A stretch of DNA of 41,607 bases, taken from Bacteroidia bacterium (lineage in GTDB: Bacteria; Bacteroidota; Bacteroidia; Bacteroidales; Azobacteroidaceae). Where the stretch lies: NCBI GenBank assembly GCA_025996865.1, contig BNTV01000033.1:1-41607 (forward strand). The letters run 5' to 3'. Both the position numbers and the translations under genes were made by a program. Below the pieces are notes generated by a model. The model ran no database searches and had not been told where the DNA came from. It saw nothing but the letters and a program-made list of their open reading frames with translations. Of the stretch, positions 1 through 8,070 are shown piece by piece; position 1 is the first letter of the stretch; each line of letters starts with the position of its first letter.

Positions 1-230
1 CGACCAACCGGGGGCGTATAGACGCGGTATTGCAGCAAGACGGAGTCGTAATCGTGGCAGAATTAAAATACCACGCCACCACGAAAACCGATACCTTGCT
101 CAACCAAGCCATTTCACAAATCCGTGAAAAACGCTATTATGAGCCGTTTCTTGACCGGAAAGTCATTCTGCTGGGGCTTGCATTTAGTGGAAAAGAGGTC
201 GCTTGCAGGATAGAACAATTGATGTTTTAA
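1..230 (+). CDS. C-terminal end of PD-(D/E)XK nuclease-type / AAA-ATPase-like protein (5' cut by window)
   Basis: The reading frame is open from the first complete codon at position 3 and ends with TAA at 228-230; the true start lies upstream of the window. The visible 75 residues contain GRIDAVLQ followed by VAELKYHA, which matches the D...ExK core of the PD-(D/E)XK fold. This arrangement is typical of the C-terminal domain of the large Bacteroidetes family of AAA-ATPase-like proteins with a terminal PD-(D/E)XK nuclease domain. Its biological role is not known, and the ATPase part is not visible here, so the full architecture is inferred. Confidence 0.7.
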   Translation, partial: TNRGRIDAVLQQDGVVIVAELKYHATTKTDTLLNQAISQIREKRYYEPFLDRKVILLGLAFSGKEVACRIEQLMF

Positions 231-241
231 AGCCAAAGATC

Positions 242-527
242 ATGAAGAAATTACATCGATATATATTAAACTGCTTATTGTAAACGTTGCGGACAGGATT
301 CGGATTGCAATCCGGCGTCGGCAGCAGGGGGGATTTTTGGAACTATATTGGGCTACGGCAATATTCCCGAATACTGGATGAAAAACCTGAAATTAGTCGA
401 AGACAGAGATTTTGCCTATACAACTATCTCGCTGAATAAAGCCTATCAAATGGAATTCAGGCAGGTGGAAAAAACTAAAAGCGGCACGACAAACAACCAC
501 AAGCCATCCATGAAAATGAGTGGCTGA
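242..527 (+). pseudogene. ADP-ribosylglycohydrolase family gene, decayed remnant
   Basis: An open frame from about 270 to the TGA at 525-527 encodes QDSDCNPASAAG, then IFGTILGYGNIPEYW and YTTISLNKAY. This is the C-terminal signature of ADP-ribosylglycohydrolase proteins; the D-S-D-x-N block is their metal-binding motif. The frame has no usable start and an in-frame stop at 267-269. An ATG at 242 opens only 13 codons in another frame, perhaps the original N-terminus. Family members are several hundred residues long, so most of the gene has been deleted. The intact family hydrolyses ADP-ribose linkages; this copy cannot be functional. Confidence 0.7.
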
Positions 528-574
528 TTTTAATTTAGTGGAACACGTTTGGAACACAACTTCAAATTAAAATC
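526..574. repeat. 11-bp perfect inverted repeat enclosing a direct octamer repeat
   Basis: The arms gattttaattt (526-536) and aaattaaaatc (564-574) are perfect reverse complements. The 27-base interval carries tggaacac twice (539-546 and 550-557). It starts at the stop codon of the decayed ADP-ribosylglycohydrolase frame and lies in the gap before the convergent obgE gene. It could be a recombination scar, a protein-binding site or a weak terminator; the sequence alone does not decide. Confidence 0.4.
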
Positions 575-616
575 GTATTGCTTGCATTGTCTTTGATATT
601 TATATCAGTATCTGTT

Positions 617-1735
617 TTAAGAGATATTCACGGATTTATTTTTAGATTCTTCTTCGTCCTGTTCGTAATCAAAATCATCTTCCACGTCGGCGAGATGAAT
701 CTCCATAGGTTTATGCACAATGCTTTCCACATCGTGAAACGGTTGTTCGTTCAAAGTTTTCCAAAGCAGGTCTTTCAAAGTGATAATTCCTTTTTGAGTA
801 AACGATGAAATAAATATATGCGGTATATCTTCCGGCAAATCTTCGGACGAGGCTTGTTCCAGTTCGTCGTCCAGCATATCGGATTTTGAAATGGCCAAAA
901 TACGTTGTTTATCAGCCAATTCGGGATTGTACCGGATTAATTCGTTCAATAAGGTTTCATAATCTTTTTTAATATCATTCGAATCGGCAGGAACAAGAAA
1001 AAGCAATATGGAATTTCGTTCGATGTGTCGCAAGAATCTAATTCCTAAACCTTTACCTTCACTGGCGCCTTCGATGATTCCGGGGATATCCGCCATCACA
1101 AACGAACGCCCGTCGCGAACGTTCACAATTCCCAAACTGGGTTCGAGCGTAGTAAAAGGATAATCGGCAATCTTGGGTTTGGCAGCCGAAACAACGGAAA
1201 GCAAGGTTGATTTACCGGCATTGGGAAAACCCACCAATCCTACGTCGGCCAATAATTTCAATTGAAAGATAACTTTTCTTTCCTGATAAGGTTCTCCGGG
1301 TTGCGAATAACGGGGCGCTTGATTAGTAGCCGTTTTGAAGTGATTGTTTCCTTTGCCGCCTCGTCCGCCTTTCAGCAGTATAAATTCCTGCCCGTCGTAA
1401 CTGATATCGGTAATAAATTCGCCGGTTTCACCGTCAAAAATAACGGTTCCCAACGGGACATGGATTGTTTTGTCGTCGCCGTCTTTCCCTTTGCTCAGCC
1501 GTCCCGATCCGCCTTCTCCGTGACCGGCCAGGATATGACGTTCGAATTTAAGATGAAGTAAAGTCCAGTAATTCCGGTCTCCCCGTAGAATTACATTGCC
1601 GCCGTCACCGCCGTCGCCGCCATCGGGACCGCCGAAAGGAATATATTTTTCCCGCCGGAAATGCGTAGAGCCTCTGCCCCCTTTTCCCGAACGAGCATAT
1701 ACTTTCAAATAATCTACGAAGTTAGACTCTCCCAT
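617..1735 (-). CDS. obgE: GTPase Obg (ObgE/CgtA)
   Basis: An essential-type GTPase that associates with the 50S ribosomal subunit and acts in ribosome assembly and stress signalling. The 372 residues show the glycine-rich Obg fold (about 1-160, with runs such as [12 protein letters not shown]) and then the G domain. Visible motifs are Walker [10 protein letters not shown] at 169-177, DIPG at 216-219 and SKSD at 283-286 in the place of NKxD. The C-terminal tail is short and acidic rather than a full OCT domain, as is common in Bacteroidetes. Its ATG (1735-1733) overlaps the stop of adk by one base (TAATG), so the two genes are probably translationally coupled in an hpt-adk-obgE operon. Confidence 0.97.
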   Translation of the reverse strand: MGESNFVDYLKVYARSGKGGRGSTHFRREKYIPFGGPDGGDGGDGGNVILRGDRNYWTLLHLKFERHILAGHGEGGSGRLSKGKDGDDKTIHVPLGTVIFDGETGEFITDISYDGQEFILLKGGRGGKGNNHFKTATNQAPRYSQPGEPYQERKVIFQLKLLADVGLVGFPNAGKSTLLSVVSAAKPKIADYPFTTLEPSLGIVNVRDGRSFVMADIPGIIEGASEGKGLGIRFLRHIERNSILLFLVPADSNDIKKDYETLLNELIRYNPELADKQRILAISKSDMLDDELEQASSEDLPEDIPHIFISSFTQKGIITLKDLLWKTLNEQPFHDVESIVHKPMEIHLADVEDDFDYEQDEEESKNKSVNIS

Positions 1736-2319
1736 TATTTATTTTGATAAATGAGCCGGTCTAAAATTTCCCGGATGTTTTCAAAAACATCATTAACGGG
1801 CTTGTTCCCTTTTACCGTGAAATGTTTTCCCTGTTTTTTGTAATAGGCAATCAAAGGTTCGGTCTGGACTTTATACGTTTCCAGACGTTTCCGGATGATT
1901 TCAGGGTTATCATCGCAACGGCCCTGCTCTTCTCCCCGTTTCGACAGACGTTCTGTTAGAATTTCTTCTTCAACGTCAAGGTTCAAAACAGCGATGATAC
2001 TTTCATTTTTGTCACGCAGCAGATGATCCAAAGCTTCTCCCTGCGTTATTGTCCGGGGGAAACCGTCGAAAATAAACCCTTTTTCGTTCGGATTTGATTC
2101 TAAAATATCAGCTAACATTTTAATTATCAAATCGTCGGGAACCAAATGGCCTTTTTGGATGTATCCCTCAGCCAATTTGCCCAGTTTGGTCTGTTTTTCC
2201 ATTTCCGCCCGCAATACATCACCGGTAGAAATATGGTGCAACTGATATTTCTCGACAATCAATTCGCTTTGTGTGCCTTTCCCGCAACCGGGCGCCCCAA
2301 AAATAGCAATGTTCAACAT
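1735..2319 (-). CDS. adk: Adenylate kinase
   Basis: Interconverts ATP + AMP and 2 ADP in the cytoplasm. The 194-residue protein opens with the P-loop GAPGCGKGT (residues 8-16), followed by the AMP-binding STGDVLR region, DGFPRT and a short LID ([22 protein letters not shown]). The length is that of the short-LID form without a zinc domain. It sits between hpt (22 bases upstream) and obgE (one-base overlap), a nucleotide-metabolism plus GTPase operon order familiar from Bacteroidales. Confidence 0.97.
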   Translation of the reverse strand: MLNIAIFGAPGCGKGTQSELIVEKYQLHHISTGDVLRAEMEKQTKLGKLAEGYIQKGHLVPDDLIIKMLADILESNPNEKGFIFDGFPRTITQGEALDHLLRDKNESIIAVLNLDVEEEILTERLSKRGEEQGRCDDNPEIIRKRLETYKVQTEPLIAYYKKQGKHFTVKGNKPVNDVFENIREILDRLIYQNK

Positions 2320-2341
2320 ATTTACTTTTCTTTATCCTAAA

Positions 2342-2878
2342 CTAACTTTTTATTTTATAGATATCCTTCAAATTTCTTCCTAATCCGTCATAATCCAAGC
2401 CATATCCGACAATAAAATCATTCGGTATTTCTAATGCGCAATAATCCGGTTTTGTGTCTGTTTCCAAGGCATTAGGCTTAAAGAGCAGACAGGCGATTTT
2501 CACAGATGCAGGATTTTCGGCTTTGAATTTATTCACCATATAAGACATGGTGTGTCCCGTATCAATAATGTCCTCAACAATCACAACATGACGGTTTTCA
2601 ACGTCTTCAACAAGTCCTTGTATTTCTTTAATTGAGCCGGACGACTGCTGTCCCTGATAAGATTTCAAGCGGATGAAACCGATTTCGCAGAGAATATCAA
2701 TCCCTTTTATCAAATCGGAAGCGAACATGAATGCGCCATTCAACACACAAATAAACAAAGGATTTTTGTCTTTCATATCTCGCGCAATATCCTTGGCCAC
2801 CCTCTCAATCTCTTTTATTATAACCTTTTCAGGAATAAAGAGTTCAAACTTTTTATCTTTCAGTTGGACTTCAATCAT
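2342..2878 (-). CDS. hpt: Hypoxanthine phosphoribosyltransferase
   Basis: Purine salvage enzyme that transfers the phosphoribosyl group of PRPP to hypoxanthine or guanine. The 178 residues carry the PRPP-binding motif VVIVEDIIDTGHT at 98-110 and the VLNGAFMFASDL loop near 45-56. It is the first gene of the leftward hpt-adk-obgE group, with a TAnnTTTG promoter box just upstream (2901-2908, minus strand). The intergenic region is shared with the divergent rlmH gene. Length and motifs are normal. Confidence 0.95.
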   Translation of the reverse strand: MIEVQLKDKKFELFIPEKVIIKEIERVAKDIARDMKDKNPLFICVLNGAFMFASDLIKGIDILCEIGFIRLKSYQGQQSSGSIKEIQGLVEDVENRHVVIVEDIIDTGHTMSYMVNKFKAENPASVKIACLLFKPNALETDTKPDYCALEIPNDFIVGYGLDYDGLGRNLKDIYKIKS

Positions 2879-2900
2879 TTTTTGCAGTTACAATTAAGTG

Positions 2901-2908
2901 CAAAAATA
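2901..2908 (-). promoter_or_regulatory. -7 promoter box of the hpt operon
   Basis: On the minus strand this reads TATTTTTG, matching the Bacteroidetes -7 consensus TAnnTTTG, 22 bases before the hpt ATG. No convincing -33 box was seen. Confidence 0.5.
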
Positions 2909-2950
2909 AGAAAAAAATGTGGAATAAGAAAAAAATTAAGAAATTTCATA

Positions 2951-2958
2951 TAAATTTG
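2951..2958 (+). promoter_or_regulatory. -7 promoter box of rlmH
   Basis: TAAATTTG fits TAnnTTTG and lies 18 bases before the ATG at 2977, in the divergent hpt/rlmH gap. The preceding atttcata is identical to that before the rhomboid promoter box at 24304. Confidence 0.5.
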
Positions 2959-2976
2959 TTCACAAATTAATTACAC

Positions 2977-3450
2977 ATGAAAACCCAATTAATAGTAGTC
3001 GGAAAAACCTTCCAGGATTTTATCCTGAAAGGCGTAAATGAGTATTGCACCCGGTTGAAACATTACCTCCCGTTTGAAATGGAAGTAATTCCCGATATGA
3101 AAAATACAAAAAACCTTTCCTTTGACCAATTAAAAGAAAAGGAAGGCGAATTGATTCTCAAGTCGTTTCAAGCCGGCGATTTCATTGTTTTGTTGGACGA
3201 GCGCGGTTTGACTTTCACTTCCCTCGAATTTTCCAAATACATCGAAAAGAAAATACAGACGGTTCCGAAACGTTTGGTTTTTGTCATCGGAGGACCTTAC
3301 GGCTTTTCCCAAAAAATTTATGATGCTGCTCGGGAGAAAATCGCGTTGTCGAAAATGACTTTTTCCCATCAATTGGTTCGGCTTGTTTTTGTGGAACAAC
3401 TGTATCGTGCGATGACGATAATTGGAAATGAGCCTTATCATCATGAATAG
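2977..3450 (+). CDS. rlmH: 23S rRNA (pseudouridine(1915)-N(3))-methyltransferase RlmH
   Basis: A small SPOUT-fold methyltransferase that methylates pseudouridine 1915 of 23S rRNA on assembled ribosomes. The 157-residue length is standard. The SAM-binding trefoil-knot motif VIGGPYGFS lies at 103-111, LLDERG at 72-77 and the C-terminal YHHE ends the protein, all typical of the family. It is monocistronic and divergent from hpt, with its own TAnnTTTG box. Confidence 0.97.
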   Translation: MKTQLIVVGKTFQDFILKGVNEYCTRLKHYLPFEMEVIPDMKNTKNLSFDQLKEKEGELILKSFQAGDFIVLLDERGLTFTSLEFSKYIEKKIQTVPKRLVFVIGGPYGFSQKIYDAAREKIALSKMTFSHQLVRLVFVEQLYRAMTIIGNEPYHHE

Positions 3451-3483
3451 AGGTAAATTTCCGGATTTTTTTACTTTTCGGTA

Positions 3484-3514
3484 TTTGTCATTTCAATTTT
3501 AATCAGTAATTTTA
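3484..3514 (+). promoter_or_regulatory. Bacteroidetes-type promoter of the tricorn protease gene
   Basis: A -33 box TTTG (3484-3487), a 19-bp spacer and a -7 box TAATTTTA (3507-3514). The last base differs from TAnnTTTG, but spacing is ideal. It lies 24 bases before the ATG. Confidence 0.5.
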
Positions 3515-3538
3515 CGCCCACAATAAATTGCTTTTATT

Positions 3539-6500
3539 ATGAACAAACGCATCTTTTTATTTTTGATTGCTGTTGCAAGTTTTTTCACAGTTTCGGCTCA
3601 ACAAGAAGCCCGTTTACTGCGCTTTCCCGCTATTCACGGAAACCAATTGGTATTTACTTATGCCGGTGATTTATACACCGTATCTTCGGAGGGAGGATTG
3701 GCCCGCAAGTTAACCAACGGCAATGGTTACGAAATGTTCGCTCGCTTTTCGCCCGATGGAAGCCGCCTCGCTTTTACGGCTCAATATGACGGCAATACCG
3801 AAATTTACAGCATACCGGCCGAAGGCGGCGAACCCGTCCGGCTGACTTATACGGCAACCTTGGGACGCGATGATATTTCCGACCGCATGGGTCCGAATAA
3901 CATTGCTTTAACTTGGAAAGACAATGAAAAAATCGTTTTCCGTTCACGGATGCATTCGTTCAACGATTTCAAAGGGAAATTGTATTTGGCTTCCGTTCAG
4001 GGTGGTTTGCCGGAAGAACTTCCTTTGCCGGCAGGTGGATTTTGTTCTTACTCGCCCGACAAATCCAAACTGGCTTACAACCGCGTGTTCCGCGAATTTC
4101 GTACCTGGAAATATTATCAGGGCGGAATGGCCGATGATATTTGGATTTATGATTTTGCATCCAAAAAGATAGAAAACATCACCAACAATCCCCATCAGGA
4201 TATTTGTCCAATGTGGACAGGAAAAGAAATTTATTTTATTTCCGACCGTGACCGGACTATGAATCTATTCTGTTACAATACAGAAACCAAACAAACACAG
4301 AAAGTGACCGATTTCAAGGAATACGATATTAAATTCCCAAGTCTGGGCGATAAATCCATTGTTTTCGAGAACGGCGGATTTATCTACAAATTTGACATTG
4401 CAAGCAAAACGGCGAAGAAAATTACCGTTTCCCTGAAAGAAGATTTCGTCGGAGGACGGACTAAATTGGTTGATGCTTCCCGCAGAGTTGGCGGCATGGA
4501 CGTTTCGCCCGACGGCAATCGCATTGTAGTAAATGCCCGCGGCGATGTTTATACCGTGCCTGTAAAATCGGGAATTACCCGCAATCTGACTGAAACTTCA
4601 GGCGTTCACGAACGCAACGCGCAATGGTCGCCCGACGGAAAATGGATTGCCTATATTTCCGATGCTACCGGTGAGGACGAAATTTACATCCAATCTCAGG
4701 ACGGTTTGCAAAAACCGGTTCAGATTACCACGAACAGCGATACGTATAAATATGGTTTCGACTGGTCGCCCGACAGCAAAAAAATCCTTTGGAGTGATAA
4801 AATGCAACGCTTGCGCTATGTGGATATTGACTCTAAAAAAGTGACCGACGTCGAACAAACGCGCGACGGGGAAATCCGGAGTTTCGGATGGGCGCCCGAC
4901 AGCCGTTGGATTGCTTACACTTTGCCGCGTTTCAACACCACAAACGTAGTGGTTATTTACAACCTGGAAAACAAGGGAAAGCAAATCGTAACCGACGAAT
5001 GGTTCGACTCTTACAATCCTTCTTTCAGCAAGGACGGAAAATATCTGCTGTTTGCTTCTTCCCGCAATTTCAGCCCGACTTACGGCAGCACCGAATGGAA
5101 CTCTGTTTACAACAACATGGATAAATTGTATTTCGTCACCTTGAAAAAATCGACGCCTTCGCCGTATGCTTATGAAAATGACGAAGTAAGCATTAAGAGC
5201 GATACAACAAAAAAAGCAGATGATAAAAAAGAACCCGACAAGAAAAAAAGTTCGGATGTAGAAATTGATTTTGACGGAATCAAAGGCAGATCTTTGGAAA
5301 TTGACGTTCCGGCAGGCAGGTACGGAGGTGTTGTTTGTATCGGCGATAATGTGTACTACAATCGAGGTGGAAACATGTATTTGTACGATTTGAAAAAGAA
5401 AAAAGAAACCGAAACAGGCGCTTTACAAATGGTTGCGCTTACACCCGATGCGAAAAAGATTCTGGTACGTTCCCAGGGAGGTTATGCGGTCATTGATTTG
5501 CCTCGCGGGAAAGCGAGTGTAGATGAGACGATTAGCTTGTCGGATGTAAAGACTGTCGTTGACTTTCATGCCGAATGGAATCAGATTTACAATGAATGTT
5601 GGCGTCAGATGCGGGACTTTTTCTATGATCCCAATATGCACGGTGTGAATTGGAAGAAAATCCGCGAAAAATATGAACCCCTGGTAAAATATGTCAACAA
5701 CCGGAATGATTTGAATTACATTATCGGTGAAATGATTGGCGAACTGAATTGCGGCCATGCCTATATTTCCGGCGGAGACAAACAGGAACCGCAACGAATA
5801 TCCACCGGTTTACTGGGCGCTCGATTGAGCCGGGGTGCATCGGGATTTTACCGGATCGATAAAATTCTGGACGGACGGAACTGGTCGCCGGAACTTCGTT
5901 CTCCATTGACGGAAATGGGTGTTGACGCTAATGTTGGCGATTTTATCACCCATATCAACGGGAAATCCACAAAAGACATGAATGATATTTATGCCGCGCT
6001 TTACGACAAAGCCGGAAAACAAGTTGAATTAACGCTGAATAAAAACGCATCGGCTTCCGGTGGACGGAAAGTACTCGTTAAACCGACTGCCGGCGAATCG
6101 GCTTTGTATTATTTCGATTGGGTACAAGGCAATATTGAAAAGGTGGATAAAGCCACCGGCGGTAAAGTGGGTTACATCCACATTCCGGACATGAGCGCCG
6201 AAGGTTTGAATGAATTTGTGAAATATTACTATCCGCAACTGAACAAGAAAGCGCTGATTATCGACGACCGGGGCAATGGCGGCGGAAACGTGTCAACGAT
6301 GATTATCGAACGTCTGCGCCGCGAACTGGCGATGATGGCGATTCCCCGCAACGGAACTCCCACGTCGAAACCCGACGGCATGATGATTGGTCCGAAAGTC
6401 CTTTTGCTGGATAATTACTCGGCTTCCGACGGAGATTTATTCCCTTATCAATTCAAGTTTTACAAGTTGGGAAAAACCGTTGGCGTTCGCTCTTGGGGCG

Positions 6501-6763
6501 GCGTGGTCGGTATTCGCGGCCCGTTGCCGCTGATTGACGGAGGTCAGTTGAATCGTCCGGAATTTGCGCATTTCGATGCCGAAGGCAAACAGTTCATCAT
6601 CGAAGGACATGGCGTTGACCCCGATTATGTGGTTGATAATGATCCTGCAAAGGAATATATGGGTATCGACGAACAATTGAATAAGGCCATTGAATTGATT
6701 TTGGAAGATTTGAAGACGAATCCGGGGGTTTATCCTAACCCTCCGGCTTATCCGAAGAAATAA
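3539..6763 (+). CDS. Secreted tricorn-type protease (S41 family, beta-propeller and PDZ domains)
   Basis: A 1074-residue homolog of the tricorn protease, which degrades oligopeptides. The N-terminus (MNKRIFLFLIAVASFFTVSAQ) is a signal peptide, so it is expected in the periplasm or envelope. Residues about 25-560 hold TolB/WD40-like repeats with the recurring SPDG(S/K) motif. After a lysine-rich linker (about 555-575), a second beta region is followed by the C1 helical region, a PDZ domain (about 765-870) and the S41 core. Likely catalytic residues are H740 in CGHAY and S963 in SASDGD, matching the tricorn His and Ser by context. It is probably cotranscribed with the DUF362 gene 43 bases downstream. 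Confidence 0.92.
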   Translation: MNKRIFLFLIAVASFFTVSAQQEARLLRFPAIHGNQLVFTYAGDLYTVSSEGGLARKLTNGNGYEMFARFSPDGSRLAFTAQYDGNTEIYSIPAEGGEPVRLTYTATLGRDDISDRMGPNNIALTWKDNEKIVFRSRMHSFNDFKGKLYLASVQGGLPEELPLPAGGFCSYSPDKSKLAYNRVFREFRTWKYYQGGMADDIWIYDFASKKIENITNNPHQDICPMWTGKEIYFISDRDRTMNLFCYNTETKQTQKVTDFKEYDIKFPSLGDKSIVFENGGFIYKFDIASKTAKKITVSLKEDFVGGRTKLVDASRRVGGMDVSPDGNRIVVNARGDVYTVPVKSGITRNLTETSGVHERNAQWSPDGKWIAYISDATGEDEIYIQSQDGLQKPVQITTNSDTYKYGFDWSPDSKKILWSDKMQRLRYVDIDSKKVTDVEQTRDGEIRSFGWAPDSRWIAYTLPRFNTTNVVVIYNLENKGKQIVTDEWFDSYNPSFSKDGKYLLFASSRNFSPTYGSTEWNSVYNNMDKLYFVTLKKSTPSPYAYENDEVSIKSDTTKKADDKKEPDKKKSSDVEIDFDGIKGRSLEIDVPAGRYGGVVCIGDNVYYNRGGNMYLYDLKKKKETETGALQMVALTPDAKKILVRSQGGYAVIDLPRGKASVDETISLSDVKTVVDFHAEWNQIYNECWRQMRDFFYDPNMHGVNWKKIREKYEPLVKYVNNRNDLNYIIGEMIGELNCGHAYISGGDKQEPQRISTGLLGARLSRGASGFYRIDKILDGRNWSPELRSPLTEMGVDANVGDFITHINGKSTKDMNDIYAALYDKAGKQVELTLNKNASASGGRKVLVKPTAGESALYYFDWVQGNIEKVDKATGGKVGYIHIPDMSAEGLNEFVKYYYPQLNKKALIIDDRGNGGGNVSTMIIERLRRELAMMAIPRNGTPTSKPDGMMIGPKVLLLDNYSASDGDLFPYQFKFYKLGKTVGVRSWGGVVGIRGPLPLIDGGQLNRPEFAHFDAEGKQFIIEGHGVDPDYVVDNDPAKEYMGIDEQLNKAIELILEDLKTNPGVYPNPPAYPKK

Positions 6764-6806
6764 GATTAATCTTTGCGAGAATTGATAACTCTAAAAAAAA
6801 CAAAAT

Positions 6807-7919
6807 ATGTCATCAAAAGTCTATTTTACGGATATGCGCGCCAAACCGGGGCGCAATCTATTGGATAAATTGGAAATCCTGATTAAAAAAGCCGGTATCG
6901 AACAAATCGACTTCAAAGATAAATTCACCGCTATCAAAATTCATTTCGGCGAACCGGGGAATCTGGCTTATATCCGGGCGAATTACGCTGCCCGTCTGGC
7001 CAAATTCCTGTTGAGCAAACAGGCCAAGCCTTTCCTGACCGATTCGGGAACGCTTTATTTGGGACAACGCTCGAATGCGATTAATCACCTCGAAAGCGCT
7101 TACGAAAACGGATTCAATCCGATGGCCGTACCTTGTCCGGTAATTATTGCCGACGGTTTGAAAGCAATTGATTATCAAGAAATTCCATTGGGATTGAAGT
7201 ATTGCAAGACGGCAAAAATCGGTGCCGCCATCGCCGAAGCGGACATCGTTATTTCAATGACCCATTTCAAAGGGCATGAACAAGCCGGTTTTGGCGGAAC
7301 GCTCAAAAATCTGGGAATGGGTTCAGCTTCGCGGCAAGGCAAATTAGAATTGCATTCTTCGTCGCAACCGATTATAGATGAAGCAACTTGTACTTCCTGC
7401 GGACAATGTGTAAAATATTGCGCATCCCAAGCGATTCACTTGGACGAGAAGAAAAAAGCGAAAATCGACTACGAAAAATGCGTGGGCTGCGGACAATGCG
7501 TTGCCGTTTGCCAATTCGAAGCGGCTCAGCCGGTTTGGAATAATTCAACCGAAGTGATGAACTACAAAGTGGCTGAATATACGTTTGCCGTTCTGAAAGA
7601 CAAGCCGAATTTTCACATCAGTTTTATCATGGATGTTTCACCGGATTGCGATTGCTGGAATTGCAACGATGCGGCGATCATCCCGAACCTTGGGATTGCG
7701 GCTTCTTTCGACCCGGTTGCTTTGGACAAGGCTTGCGTCGATTTGGTTACCCAAGCGGGCGCGAATACCAATACGGTATTGAATGCGCACGAACAGGGCG
7801 AGTTGCAGAATACAGATAAATTTGCCATCATTCATCCCAATACCAATTGGAAAGCGGGATTGCAACATGGCGAGGAAATCGGGTTGGGAACGATGGCTTA
7901 TGAGTTGATAAAAGTATAA
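6807..7919 (+). CDS. DUF362 domain protein with two 4Fe-4S clusters
   Basis: A 370-residue cytoplasmic iron-sulfur protein of the DUF362 family; the reaction is unknown. Residues about 1-190 carry the DUF362 fold (KIHFGEPGN, MTHFKGHEQAGFGGTLKN). Two ferredoxin-type cluster motifs follow: CTSCGQC from 195 and CVGCGQC from 225, each with a further cysteine downstream. A C-terminal DCDCWNCND motif adds more cysteines. Members are thought to be redox proteins or activators. It follows the tricorn gene closely and ends where the accessory island begins. Confidence 0.9.
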   Translation: MSSKVYFTDMRAKPGRNLLDKLEILIKKAGIEQIDFKDKFTAIKIHFGEPGNLAYIRANYAARLAKFLLSKQAKPFLTDSGTLYLGQRSNAINHLESAYENGFNPMAVPCPVIIADGLKAIDYQEIPLGLKYCKTAKIGAAIAEADIVISMTHFKGHEQAGFGGTLKNLGMGSASRQGKLELHSSSQPIIDEATCTSCGQCVKYCASQAIHLDEKKKAKIDYEKCVGCGQCVAVCQFEAAQPVWNNSTEVMNYKVAEYTFAVLKDKPNFHISFIMDVSPDCDCWNCNDAAIIPNLGIAASFDPVALDKACVDLVTQAGANTNTVLNAHEQGELQNTDKFAIIHPNTNWKAGLQHGEEIGLGTMAYELIKV

Positions 7920-8000
7920 AATTTATTTGACAGGAATAGCAGTACAGATATTTAGGCGAAAGCCTGTTTCTACTTTGACGGCGACCAGAAGAAAATAGTA

Positions 8001-8008
8001 TATCTTTG
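8001..8008 (+). promoter_or_regulatory. -7 promoter box ahead of the DUF4062-RHS gene
   Basis: TATCTTTG matches TAnnTTTG. A TTTG at 7974-7977 could be the -33 box, with a long 23-bp spacer. A small GAAA-loop hairpin (aggc-GAAA-gcct, 7954-7965) lies just before it and may end the upstream transcript. Confidence 0.4.
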
Positions 8009-8070
8009 GTATCACAATTATCCGGATTCAATTATTAAAACAAGCAGGTAAATTCGTTAAAGTAATCAAT

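Noticed and set aside
4598..6676. Several antisense ORFs inside the tricorn protease gene
   Set aside because: All mirror the strong codon structure of the real gene and carry no family motif.
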